Assembly (NCBI RefSeq): GCF_037023755.1
Contig: NZ_CP146100.1
Location: 6,226,001-6,290,000 of the forward strand
Source: Saccharopolyspora sp. SCSIO 74807
GTDB taxonomy: Bacteria; Actinomycetota; Actinomycetes; Mycobacteriales; Pseudonocardiaceae
DNA length: 64,000 nucleotides
Reading direction: 5' to 3'
This document shows, in pieces, positions 8,440 to 16,146 of the stretch. Positions within the stretch are counted from its first letter, which is position 1; every line of letters starts with the position of its first letter. The notes under the pieces were generated by a model that saw nothing but the letters and a program-made list of their open reading frames with translations, was not told where the DNA came from and did not search any database. The position numbers and the translations under genes are program-made.

Positions 8440-9609
8440 ATGTCACTCACCTTCCACTGGTTCCTGCCCACCTACGGCGACAGCCGCTACCTGGTCGGCG
8501 GCGGGCACGGCGTGGCCACGCACACCGCCGCCGGATCGCGCCCGGCCACGCTGGGCTACCTCGGCCAGATCGCGCGCAGCGCCGAGCAGCTGGGCTTCGA
8601 GGGGGCGTTGACGCCGACCGGCGCGTGGTGCGAGGACGCTTGGCTGACCACCGCGATGCTCGCGGAGGTGACCGAGCGGTTGAAGTTCCTGGTCGCGTTC
8701 CGCCCCGGGCTGCTCTCGCCGACGCTGGGCGCGCAGATGGCCGCGACGTACCAGCGCCACTCCGGCAAGCGCCTGCTGCTCAACGTCGTCACCGGCGGCG
8801 AAAGCCACGAGCAGCGCGCCTACGGCGACTTCCTGGACAAGGAGGGCCGCTACCAGCGCTGCGACGAGTTCTTGGAGGTCGTGCACCGGTTGTGGCGCGG
8901 TGAGCGGGTCGACTTCAGCGGTGCGCACGTGCACGTCGAAGGCGCCGAACTGACCCGGACCCCGGACCCGGTGCCGGATGTCTACTTCGGCGGTTCGTCC
9001 GCTGCGGCCGGAACGGTCGCGTCCAAGCACAGCGACGTCTACCTGACCTGGGGCGAGCCGCCCGCGAAGGTTTCCGAGAAGATCGAGTGGATCCGCGGGC
9101 TCTCGGCTGCGCAAGGGCGCAAACCGCGGTTCGGCATCCGGCTGCACGTGATCAGCCGGGACACCTCCGAGCAGGCTTGGGCCGAGGCCGAGCGGCTGGT
9201 CGGCGCGCTGGACCGGGACACGATCAACAAGGTGCAGGCGGGGCTCAACCGCAGCGAGTCCGAGGGCCAGCGCCGGATGCTGGACCTGCACGGCGGCTCC
9301 GCCTCGGATCTGGAGATCTACCCGAACCTGTGGGCCGGGGTCGGGCTGGTGCGCGGCGGCGCGGGCACCGCGCTGGTCGGCAGCCACGCCGAGGTCGCCG
9401 AACGGATCGAGGAGTTCCACGCACTGGGCCTGGACGAGTTCATCCTCTCCGGTCATCCGCACCTGGAGGAGGCGTACTGGTTCGGCGAGGGCGTGCTGCC
9501 GATCCTGCAGCGCAAGGGCCTGTGGCAGCACCCGGCGGGAGTCTCCGGCGAAACCGCCGGTCAGAGCATCCCGTTCGCCGGATCGCCGGAACCCGCGCCC
9601 GCTTCCTGA
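8440..9609 (+). CDS. ssuD: FMNH2-dependent alkanesulfonate monooxygenase
   Basis: This 389-residue bacterial luciferase-fold enzyme cleaves alkanesulfonates to sulfite and an aldehyde with FMNH2 and O2, releasing sulfur for assimilation. It aligns along the whole SsuD family: FHWFLPTYGDSRY at the start, NVVTGGESHEQRAYGDFLDKEGRY in the middle and DEFILSGHPHLEEAYWFGEGVLP near the end. The ATG at 8440 follows GGGAGA; the frame is open further upstream but without coding support. Together with ssuE it forms the complete two-component enzyme. The intergenic 8307-8439 holds a short inverted repeat TGAGCG/CGCTCA (8336-8354). Confidence 0.95.
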   Translation: MSLTFHWFLPTYGDSRYLVGGGHGVATHTAAGSRPATLGYLGQIARSAEQLGFEGALTPTGAWCEDAWLTTAMLAEVTERLKFLVAFRPGLLSPTLGAQMAATYQRHSGKRLLLNVVTGGESHEQRAYGDFLDKEGRYQRCDEFLEVVHRLWRGERVDFSGAHVHVEGAELTRTPDPVPDVYFGGSSAAAGTVASKHSDVYLTWGEPPAKVSEKIEWIRGLSAAQGRKPRFGIRLHVISRDTSEQAWAEAERLVGALDRDTINKVQAGLNRSESEGQRRMLDLHGGSASDLEIYPNLWAGVGLVRGGAGTALVGSHAEVAERIEEFHALGLDEFILSGHPHLEEAYWFGEGVLPILQRKGLWQHPAGVSGETAGQSIPFAGSPEPAPAS

Positions 9610-9630
9610 TCCGGAACTCCTGGTGCGTCG

Positions 9631-9652
9631 GCTGAACCGCAAGAGGTTCAGC
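9631..9652 (+). terminator. hairpin after ssuD
   Basis: GCTGAACC and GGTTCAGC form an 8-bp perfect stem with a 6-base loop, 21 bases after the ssuD stop. There is no clear T-run, so it may act as an RNA-stabilising or factor-assisted end rather than a classical terminator. Confidence 0.5.
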
Positions 9653-9809
9653 TCGTCTCGAGCACGGGACTCCTGGCGGTAGGCCGCCTGATCACTCATC
9701 CGAGTGGAGCGCGGGTCGATCGGCCCGAGCCGGTGCGCGGATCTTGTAGCGTCCGCCTCCGATCTCGGCAAACCCGGCGGCCCGCACCCGCCCACTCGAT
9801 GGAGTCGAC

Positions 9810-9998
9810 GTGACCTATTACGCCCCGACCAGCATCCGCCAGGTCATCGAGACCGTGCAGCAAAGCGATCCCGGGCAGCGGCGCAGATTGCAGCAGGAGT
9901 GGCACGAGCTCGCCGAGGCGCTCGCGGTGATGCTCACCGCGCACCACCTCAGCGTTCCGCACGAGTGGAAGGAAGTTCCGCAGTGCGCCGATTCGTGA
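9810..9998 (+). CDS. small acidic/helical hypothetical protein
   Basis: This 62-residue protein is not recognised. GTG at 9810 has GGAG six bases upstream. The sequence is mostly helical and amphipathic (IRQVIETVQQSDPGQRRRLQQEW, then LAEALAVMLTAHH) with no signal peptide and one cysteine near the end. Its last 16 bases overlap the start of the next small gene, whose ribosome binding site lies inside it, so the two are probably translated together. Its function is unknown. Confidence 0.6.
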   Translation: MTYYAPTSIRQVIETVQQSDPGQRRRLQQEWHELAEALAVMLTAHHLSVPHEWKEVPQCADS

Positions 9999-10156
9999 TC
10001 CTCTCCGCGCTCGGGTCCGCCGCCGCGCTCGGCTACGCCGGAGTGCGGCGGCTCGGCCGCTGGCTGGACGCGCCGATCGCACCCGAGCCCGCCGTCAACG
10101 AGCCGGGCTCCGGCGCCCGCGAGCGGCGAGCGCCGGAGCAGCGCGTCATCCGGTGA
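9983..10156 (+). CDS. small single-pass membrane protein
   Basis: This 57-residue product starts at GTG 9983, preceded by AAGGAAG. It has a hydrophobic N-terminal segment (FVILSALGSAAALGYAGV) followed by an Arg-rich and Pro/Glu-rich tail, so it is probably a membrane-anchored or exported micro-protein. It overlaps the preceding 62-codon gene by 16 bases and the end of the convergent esterase by 11. I recognise no family. The overlap arrangement and the ribosome binding site are the main support. Confidence 0.5.
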   Translation: MRRFVILSALGSAAALGYAGVRRLGRWLDAPIAPEPAVNEPGSGARERRAPEQRVIR

Positions 10157-10955
10157 TCGACTGCACGGTCGGCAGGTAGCCCTCGGCGTGGCCGGCCACG
10201 TTGGGGTGGAAGGATTCCGTCAGCGGACTGCTCGGCCCGTTGATCCACTCGGAGCCGCCGCACACCCCGTGCCCGGCGAAGTTCTCCCGCGGGTCGGCGT
10301 AGCTGAACCCGGCGGACTCCGCCTGCGCCGAGATCACTTCGGCCAGCACGTCCGACCCGGCGTTGATGCTCTTGCGCTTGGCTTCGGTGTAGCCGGGGAT
10401 GTCGCAGTCGCCGAGCTCGTTGACGTGCGGATAGCCAACGACCACGACTTCCGCGTTCGGGGCGGCCGCGCGGATGTTGTCGTAGGTGGTCTTGAGCTTG
10501 CCGGGCAGCTCGTCGCGCGCCTTGGCCTCGCCCGCGGCGACCGCGGAGGCGCAGCCCTCGTCGCTGCCGAGCAGGCAGCTGCTGATGGTCTTGGCGAACC
10601 CGACGTCGTTGCCGCCGATCTGCACCGTGACCAGCGTGGTCTCCGCGGACAACGCGCCGAGCTGGCCGGCGTTGAGGTCGTCGGTGGTGTCCCCGGAACA
10701 AGCGGCGAACTCGAACGACGCGGGGCTGTTCGCGTCCGCCAGCAGCTGCGGGTACGCCTTGGGGCCGCGCTGGCAGTCGCCGCTGTCCTCGAAGTACTCC
10801 CTGGTGCCGGTACCGGAGGCGTAGGAGTCGCCGAGCGCCGCGTAGTGCGCTTCCGCGGCGTAGGCCGGTGTGCCGATCATCGCTGTGCCGACGGCGACGG
10901 TGCTGACCGCTACGGCTGCCGCGAACCTGCGAGCAGCCCCCCGAAATTGACGCAT
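10146..10955 (-). CDS. secreted SGNH/GDSL hydrolase (esterase/lipase)
   Basis: This 269-residue protein has a clear Sec signal peptide (positively charged start, long hydrophobic core, AYA cleavage box near residue 33). The mature SGNH fold shows block I GDSYASG with the nucleophile Ser44, block III GGNDVGF, and a C-terminal FHPN with the catalytic His. This matches the Streptomyces secreted esterase/lipase group that hydrolyses acyl esters outside the cell. Several cysteines in the mature part may form disulfides, as in that group. The ATG at 10955 follows GGAGGG. It is transcribed alone, convergent with two tiny genes. Confidence 0.92.
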   Translation of the reverse strand: MRQFRGAARRFAAAVAVSTVAVGTAMIGTPAYAAEAHYAALGDSYASGTGTREYFEDSGDCQRGPKAYPQLLADANSPASFEFAACSGDTTDDLNAGQLGALSAETTLVTVQIGGNDVGFAKTISSCLLGSDEGCASAVAAGEAKARDELPGKLKTTYDNIRAAAPNAEVVVVGYPHVNELGDCDIPGYTEAKRKSINAGSDVLAEVISAQAESAGFSYADPRENFAGHGVCGGSEWINGPSSPLTESFHPNVAGHAEGYLPTVQSITG

Positions 10956-11079
10956 GGAACCCTCCGCACGAAGAAATGTGGGCCGTACGGATCGATTGAA
11001 CGTCGAGGCCGCGGCGCCATCGGAGATTTGGCGCATTGCCGCCGGTAACAATTAAGCGACTTTCTCGGCGACGCCCAGG

Positions 11080-11100
11080 AAAATGAATGGAAAGCCATTC
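11080..11100 (-). terminator. probable terminator of the MFS gene
   Basis: Read on the minus strand, GAATGG and CCATTC form a 6-bp stem with a 4-base loop, then A and four T residues. It lies about 45 bases past the MFS stop. The surrounding 10956-11145 gap is AT-rich for this genome and also holds the esterase promoter. Confidence 0.5.
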
Positions 11101-11145
11101 GATCGAGGGAATCATGCGCAATTCGACTACGCTGAGTCGATCATT

Positions 11146-12489
11146 TTACCGGTTCGATTCAACACCTTCGGCGGTGCCCGGCGTGGACGGTCCCTGCTCC
11201 AGTTCGCGCAGCGAGCGGCCCGCCGAGTCGGGCATCCCGAGCAGCCCGATGACGGAGAACAGCACCAGCATCCCCATCATGATCGCGGACATGCCCGCCA
11301 CCCCGAACGACGAGGCGATCATGAGCGGCACCAGCAGGCTCCAGAACCCCAGGAAGATCCGGGCGAACGCGAACGTGAGGCCCTGCGCGGTGGCGCGCAA
11401 CATCGTGGGGAACATTTCCTGCGACCACAGCTTGTAGAACGACTCACCGGCGAACGCCGCGCCGATGCCGAACAGCGCCACGTTGGCCACCGCCACTCCG
11501 GTCCCGATCGGCAGGAACACGAAGCAGCCGAACGCCGCCACCTGCATGAGGGATCCGGCGGCGAAAACGGTCCGGCGCCGCCGCCCGTCCGCCAGCTGCA
11601 TGAAGCCGAAGGCGACCGCGAGCATCGTGAGCGCGTAGTTGAGGACCTGGATCCCGACGCTCGTCGCCTGATCGGCGTTGCCGGCGCGCTGCAGGATGTA
11701 CGGCAGGAACGCGCCCGCGGTTCCCGCCGCGGTGTTCCACAGCACGTAGATCGCGCCGGTGAACACCAGCGCCCGCAGGTTGTTCCCGGTGAACAGGTCG
11801 CGCAGCCGGCCGAGCGCCATCGGGTCCCCGGAGCCGCGGGCCCGCTCGCGAGCACGCACCCAATGCGCGGACTCGACCATGCTCCGGCGCAGGTACCAGG
11901 TGACCACCGCGACCACGAATAGGTGCGCGAACACGATGCGCACGCCGAGCAATCCCAGCGGTGCCAAGGCGAACGCCAGCAGCGCGGTCAACATCGGCCC
12001 GAGGCTCCAGGCGACCTGGGTCAGCCCGATCAGCTTGCCGCGGGACCGGCCGGGTGCGAACTCGGCGATCAGCGCCAGCGAAGTCGGCAGGTCGGCGCCG
12101 ACCGCGAGACCCACGATGACGTAGCCGATGAACAGCATCGGCGTGTTCACCGCGAACACGATCCACAGGATGCCGAACGCGAACACCAGCAGGTCCCAGG
12201 CGTAGATCCGCTTGCGGCCGTACCGGTCACCGAGCCTGCCGCCGATCAGCGCGCCGACGGCCGCGGAGATCGCGTTGGAGCTGAACGCGGTGAGCAGGCC
12301 GACGGTGCCGGCGCCGAGCCCGAGATGGCTCTCCCACAGCGGCAGTCCGGCCGCCGCGGCGACGATCGATCCCGCGTCGATGTAGGAGGCCATCGAGGCG
12401 AGCGCGGTCCACTTCCAGATCTTCCGGCTGGGCTTGCCCGCGGTGGCGTCCGCGCTTTCGCCCGGCGCACTGCTTGCCGCGGTGTCCAT
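11146..12489 (-). CDS. MFS transporter, sugar/metabolite:H+ symporter type
   Basis: This 447-residue transporter has twelve predicted membrane helices, a cytoplasmic N-terminal tail and a central loop after helix 6. The motif GGRLGDRYGRKRIY between helices 2 and 3 is the MFS signature. The PGRSRGKLIGL segment after helix 4 fits the sugar-porter/metabolite symporter branch. The substrate cannot be read from the sequence. I prefer the ATG at 12489, which has GGGAAG seven bases upstream, over the ATG at 12507. A LacI-family regulator is encoded upstream on the same strand, with a palindromic repeat in the 302-base gap. That makes a regulator/transporter pair for one carbon source plausible. Confidence 0.88.
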   Translation of the reverse strand: MDTAASSAPGESADATAGKPSRKIWKWTALASMASYIDAGSIVAAAAGLPLWESHLGLGAGTVGLLTAFSSNAISAAVGALIGGRLGDRYGRKRIYAWDLLVFAFGILWIVFAVNTPMLFIGYVIVGLAVGADLPTSLALIAEFAPGRSRGKLIGLTQVAWSLGPMLTALLAFALAPLGLLGVRIVFAHLFVVAVVTWYLRRSMVESAHWVRARERARGSGDPMALGRLRDLFTGNNLRALVFTGAIYVLWNTAAGTAGAFLPYILQRAGNADQATSVGIQVLNYALTMLAVAFGFMQLADGRRRRTVFAAGSLMQVAAFGCFVFLPIGTGVAVANVALFGIGAAFAGESFYKLWSQEMFPTMLRATAQGLTFAFARIFLGFWSLLVPLMIASSFGVAGMSAIMMGMLVLFSVIGLLGMPDSAGRSLRELEQGPSTPGTAEGVESNR

Positions 12490-12656
12490 CGGGTCACTTC
12501 CCGCCATTCGCCGTTGAATGCCGTCCGCCGAAACGCGTGCCGACGTGCACGTGTGAGAACTCGCCGAATCGCAGCGACGCTAGATCGGCGGCCTGCCCCG
12601 GTCAACCACCATCCGGGCACCGGCCGACACGCCCGCGCACCACTCCATTCCTTTCC

Positions 12657-12706
12657 GAGTGAACGGCCTGTTCGACCATTCTTCTCGGACCAGCGGTCCG
12701 TTCCCT
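12657..12706. repeat. palindromic repeat copy between lacI-type gene and MFS gene
   Basis: The left arm GAGTGAACGGCCTGTTCG (12657-12674) is mirrored imperfectly by the right arm ending GGTCCGTTCCCTC (12689-12706), matching at 13 of 18 positions. It is the second-best copy of the element at 13882-13932. It sits in the 302-base gap 12490-12791, which otherwise holds only the MFS promoter region. It may be a dispersed repeat or a regulator site. Confidence 0.65.
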
Positions 12707-12791
12707 CGGCACTGTCCGGGTTCTGATTGGGCTGATCGGGTGGCCAACGGGTGTGTCGGGCAGGTTCCTGGTGGATTGGCGGAAGCGCCGG

Positions 12792-13805
12792 TCACTCCGC
12801 GGATTTGGCGAGCGAGGAACGACGCACCACCAGTTCCGGCTCGTAGACGACCTGCTGGTGCACATGCTGCTCGGCGCCGGCGGTGTCGGCCAGCAGCAGC
12901 TCGGCCGCTTTGTACCCGATGCGGTGAGCGGGCTGGCGCACCGAGGTGAGCGGCACGGCAGCGGCGGAGGCGAACTCGATGTCGTCGTAGCCGACCAGCG
13001 CGATGTCCTCCGGAACCCGCACGCCCGCGGCGAACAGCGCCTGCAACAGCCCGAGCGCGAGCAGGTCGTTGGCGCAGAACACCGCCGAGGGCCGATCGGG
13101 CCTGCCGAGCAGCCGCGAACCGGCGTCGCGCCCGGAGGCCACGTCCAGCGCCGGCTCCTCGATCGTGCTCAGCAGGTCCTCGTCCAAGTCGCAGTCGCGG
13201 AATGCCTGCAACGCACCGACGTGGCGGTCCCGGCACTGCGACAGGTGCGCGGGTCCGCTGACGTAGGCGATCCGCCGATGCCCGTGATCGACGAGGTGCC
13301 GCACCGCCAGCGCTCCCCCGGCGACGTCGTCGACCGAGACCGAACAGCACCGCTCGCTGGAGATCTTCCGGTCCACCAGCACCGACGGAATCCCTTGCCG
13401 CTGCAACGAATCCAAGCTCGTGCCGTGCTCGTCGGCAGGCGTGACCAGCACGCCGCGCACGCGCTGCTCGGCGAACAGCGACAGGTACAGCGCCTCGGCG
13501 GCCGGATCCTGCGCGGAGTCGCACAGCATCACGCCGAGCTGCTGCTCCCGCGCCGCGGCTTCCACACCGCGAGCCACGTCGACGAAGAACGGGTTGCCGA
13601 TGTCGAGCACCAGCAGCGCCAGCATCCGGCTGTGCCCGGCTCTGAGCTGGCGGGCGGATTCGCTGCGGACGTAGCCGAGTTCGTCGATCGCGGACTGCAC
13701 CCGGCTGCGGGTGCTCACCGAAACCCGGTCGGGCCGGTTGAGCGCGTTGGACACGGTCGCCACCGAAACCCCGGCGCGCTCGGCGACGTCCTTGATGCTG
13801 ACCAT
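12792..13805 (-). CDS. LacI-family transcriptional regulator
   Basis: This 337-residue repressor has the canonical LacI N-terminal helix-turn-helix (VSIKDVAERAGVSVATVSNALN, then the hinge around residue 50). A periplasmic-binding-protein-like sugar-sensing domain follows (residues 60-330, ending in LTSVRQPAHRIGYKAAELLL). The ATG at 13805 is set by homology; GGAGG is close to it. It probably controls the adjacent MFS transporter, whose gene lies 302 bases downstream on the same strand, and binds a sugar or polyol inducer. Palindromic elements lie on both sides of this gene (12657 and 13882); whether they are its operators is not known. Confidence 0.9.
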   Translation of the reverse strand: MVSIKDVAERAGVSVATVSNALNRPDRVSVSTRSRVQSAIDELGYVRSESARQLRAGHSRMLALLVLDIGNPFFVDVARGVEAAAREQQLGVMLCDSAQDPAAEALYLSLFAEQRVRGVLVTPADEHGTSLDSLQRQGIPSVLVDRKISSERCCSVSVDDVAGGALAVRHLVDHGHRRIAYVSGPAHLSQCRDRHVGALQAFRDCDLDEDLLSTIEEPALDVASGRDAGSRLLGRPDRPSAVFCANDLLALGLLQALFAAGVRVPEDIALVGYDDIEFASAAAVPLTSVRQPAHRIGYKAAELLLADTAGAEQHVHQQVVYEPELVVRRSSLAKSAE

Positions 13806-13881
13806 GCCTCCAAGGGTGCCGAATGCGGGCCGACCGCTGCGCAGCGGCCTCCACACCTCGCCAGCGCCGCAGCACCGCGCC

Positions 13882-13932
13882 GAGTGAACGGACCGTTCGA
13901 CCAATCTAGTGGGACGAACAGTCCGTTCACTC
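13882..13932. repeat. 51-base composite palindromic repeat, best copy
   Basis: The left arm GAGTGAACGGACCGTTCG (13882-13899) and the right arm CGAACAGTCCGTTCACTC (13915-13932) are inverted copies matching at 17 of 18 positions, with a 15-base spacer. Each arm itself contains a GAACGG/CCGTTC-type palindrome. It lies 77 bases upstream of the LacI start. The rest of the 323-base gap 13806-14128 shows no gene. Confidence 0.85.
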
Positions 13933-14128
13933 CTTGCCGTTGGAGCGGTGGAGGCGGGGCGCGGACGGTCCGAGCGTCGCACTGCACGTACTTCCCGCCA
14001 GCGCCATGCGATGGACGCTCGCGCATAATGGCGCGTTCGTGCTGTTCGAGTTCGAGCAAGCGCGCCCACGATCCATCTTGAGCACTTCCGCGGTCCAACG
14101 TTCCTCTACGACTGGAGAACGACCGGAA

Positions 14129-14326
14129 ATGAAGACATCGATCACCCGCTGGAAGAAGTCCACCCGCTCGGGACCGAACGACAACTGCGTAGAAATCAGC
14201 CGAACCGCCGACGGAGGTGCCGCCGTTCGCGACACCAAGGACCGCGCCGCCGGGCACTTCACCGCGAACGGTGAGCAGTGGTCGACGTTCCTGTTAGCGA
14301 TCAAGGACGGCCGCTACGACCGCTGA
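14129..14326 (+). CDS. DUF397 domain protein
   Basis: This 65-residue protein is a complete DUF397 domain: WKKSTRSGPNDNCVEIS at the start, AVRDTKDR in the middle and a C-terminal W..F..AIK. DUF397 proteins are abundant in Streptomyces and Pseudonocardiaceae. They usually sit beside XRE regulators as small partners of WhiJ-like developmental switches. Here a convergent XRE gene lies 75 bases away. The ATG at 14129 is set by homology; GGAG lies about twelve bases upstream. Confidence 0.88.
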   Translation: MKTSITRWKKSTRSGPNDNCVEISRTADGGAAVRDTKDRAAGHFTANGEQWSTFLLAIKDGRYDR

Positions 14327-14344
14327 GCGGCACAACTCCTTGCC

Positions 14345-14377
14345 ACGCCCCGGAAGCCGCGCGCGTTTCCGGGGCGT
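14345..14377. terminator. strong hairpin between convergent DUF397 and XRE genes
   Basis: ACGCCCCGGAA (14345-14355) pairs perfectly with TTCCGGGGCGT (14367-14377) around an 11-base loop. It lies between the two convergent stops. No T-run is present on either side. Confidence 0.6.
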
Positions 14378-14400
14378 TGTGCGTTCCGGTGCCGAACGGC

Positions 14401-15603
14401 TCAGACCTTCAGGCCGAGCCAGTTGGTGAAGTGCGCGATGCTGTCGGACTTGCGGCGCTCCGCGGTGGCGATGGCGCGGGCGGTTTCGCGCACCTGCGGG
14501 TGGTAGCGGGTCTGCTGCGGCGCGATGCGGCGAGCGTTGTTCAGCGCGCGCAGCGCGTTGCCGTGGTCGCCTGCCAGCACCCAGGCGCGGGCCACGTCCT
14601 GCCAGTGGTGGCCGATGCGGTTGGCCGGCATGTCATCGGGCAGTTCCAGCGCGAAGCCGTCGCGGGCCGCGCGACCCGGATCACCCGCTTCCAGCGAGAC
14701 CGCGACATCGTGGATCTCGACGTTGCCCGGGCCGAAGTTGGTGTCGTAAGCGCTCGAGCAATGCCCGAGGCGCGCGCCGATCGCGCGGGCGTCGGCGATG
14801 TGCTCCCGAGCCCGGGCCACGTCGCAGTCCCGCGCCGCGATCATGGCACCGCGCAGGTGCGCCGATCCGCGCAGTGCAAGCACTTCCTCGCTTTCGGGCC
14901 GCGCCGCCAACAGGTTCAGCGAATGCCCCACGAGCTTCGCGCCGGTGTCGTAGGCCGCGCAGGACATCAGGATCAGCGCGCGGTGCTGGGCGGCGTGCGC
15001 GGCCAGCAGCGGATCGTCGCTGCGTTCGGCGGAGTTCTCCATCTGATCCACCGCCTGGGTGGCCAGCGTGATCCACCCGAACCGGTAGAGCAGTTGCGCG
15101 GTGTTGGCGTATGCCTGCGCGAGCTGGCGGTAGCCGCGTTCGCGCGCGGAGTCCGTGGTGGCCTCGCGCACCGCGCCGCCCAGCCTGCGCAATAACGCCG
15201 GGGTCAGTTCGATTCCTTGACGTGCCCGGTCGGAGTGCCGCAAACTCCTCGCCTTGGCGAGTTCGGCGGCCAGTTCCGCAGGTGGTCCCGGGTCCAGCGA
15301 TGCCGCGTAGCGGCCTTCGGCGAACAGCGTGCGCAGTTCCGTCAAACCCGGTGGCACGCCACCGTCGTCGTCGAGGGTCTGCCGGTACGGCTGGCCGTAG
15401 AGCTCTTCGGGCTCGATGCCGAGTGCGCGGGCGATGGCGGCGACGAACGCGGGCGAACCGGGCTCCCTGCCCTGTTCGACGGCGCGGACCATGCTGGTGC
15501 TGTAGTTCGCGCGCTGCGCCAGCGCCTGCTGGTTGAGCCCGGCGACCTTCCGCGCCATCGCGACCCGCTCACCGAGGGCGAGTCCCTGATCCGGCCGAGC
15601 CAC
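14401..15603 (-). CDS. XRE-family regulator with C-terminal TPR-like helical domain
   Basis: This 400-residue protein has an N-terminal XRE helix-turn-helix at about residues 8-65 (LGERVAMARKVAGLNQQALAQ, then MVRAVEQGREPGSP). A long all-helical region of the tetratricopeptide type makes up the rest and ends with IAHFTNWLGLKV. The GTG start at 15603 has GGAAGGAG four bases upstream. The frame continues upstream without homology. It is divergent from a small Cys-containing gene and a DUF574 methyltransferase gene, and convergent with a DUF397 gene. All of these are typical company for such regulators in Pseudonocardiaceae. Its ligand or partner is unknown. Confidence 0.87.
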   Translation of the reverse strand: MARPDQGLALGERVAMARKVAGLNQQALAQRANYSTSMVRAVEQGREPGSPAFVAAIARALGIEPEELYGQPYRQTLDDDGGVPPGLTELRTLFAEGRYAASLDPGPPAELAAELAKARSLRHSDRARQGIELTPALLRRLGGAVREATTDSARERGYRQLAQAYANTAQLLYRFGWITLATQAVDQMENSAERSDDPLLAAHAAQHRALILMSCAAYDTGAKLVGHSLNLLAARPESEEVLALRGSAHLRGAMIAARDCDVARAREHIADARAIGARLGHCSSAYDTNFGPGNVEIHDVAVSLEAGDPGRAARDGFALELPDDMPANRIGHHWQDVARAWVLAGDHGNALRALNNARRIAPQQTRYHPQVRETARAIATAERRKSDSIAHFTNWLGLKV

Positions 15604-15644
15604 CGTGCTCCTTCCGTCCACGTCCGTTGCGGAACACCAGACTA

Positions 15645-15763
15645 GGTGACACACGTTGGTGTGGCACCCGGTGCGCGCACTGTCACAAGCCTGTCACTCC
15701 ATAGTGCGGGAGAGCCGTAGATTGCGGAGAAAGCGATCACCTACCGTTACCAAGTCAGGTGAT
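15645..15763. promoter_or_regulatory. divergent control region with repeated GTGAC/GTCAC elements
   Basis: The divergent XRE/small-gene gap holds several related elements. GGTGACAC is at 15645-15652. CTGTCAC occurs twice in direct orientation (15680-15686 and 15691-15697), spaced 11 bases start to start, about one helical turn. A 7-base inverted repeat ATCACCT/AGGTGAT lies at 15736-15742 and 15757-15763. These are candidate binding sites for the XRE regulator; binding is inference. Confidence 0.45.
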
Positions 15764-15767
15764 AGAC

Positions 15768-16055
15768 GTGTCCGCATCCCGCGAATCCGGATCCGAGCCG
15801 GAAGTGCTCGGCGCCGAACCGCCCCCCGAACGAACCGTGCTCAACGTGCGCTACCGCGCCGGTGTCGTCGGCGAACGCTCCCGCGTGGTGCACGCAGCCG
15901 CCTGGACCCCGCGGGGCGTGCTGATCACCTTGTGCGGGATGCCGCTGGATCCGTCGCTGATCGAGGAATCCACCGGAATGCCGTGCATGCGCTGCGTCCG
16001 CATCGCCGCCGAACGCTCCACGCAGGACAACCCGGCCATCGACGACGGGACCTGA
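15768..16055 (+). CDS. small predicted zinc-binding protein (H-C-C-C pattern)
   Basis: This product of about 95 residues is of unknown function. After a disordered acidic N-terminus it shows VVHAAAWTPRGVLITLCG, then GMPCMRCVR. That gives one His and three Cys spaced like the small H-C...C-x2-C zinc knuckles common in Pseudonocardiaceae proteins of this type. The GTG at 15768 has AGGTGAT upstream. A GTG at 15759 is also in frame, but it overlaps the inverted repeat 15736-15763. It is divergent from the XRE gene, and the methyltransferase gene follows 91 bases later. Confidence 0.65.
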   Translation: MSASRESGSEPEVLGAEPPPERTVLNVRYRAGVVGERSRVVHAAAWTPRGVLITLCGMPLDPSLIEESTGMPCMRCVRIAAERSTQDNPAIDDGT

Positions 16056-16146
16056 CGCACCGCCACTTCGTGATCATCCCGAGACCGATCGCGACGCGGT
16101 TTGCGGCATCCTGAACCGCATTCACGAGGCGATCGGAGGAGCGGGG

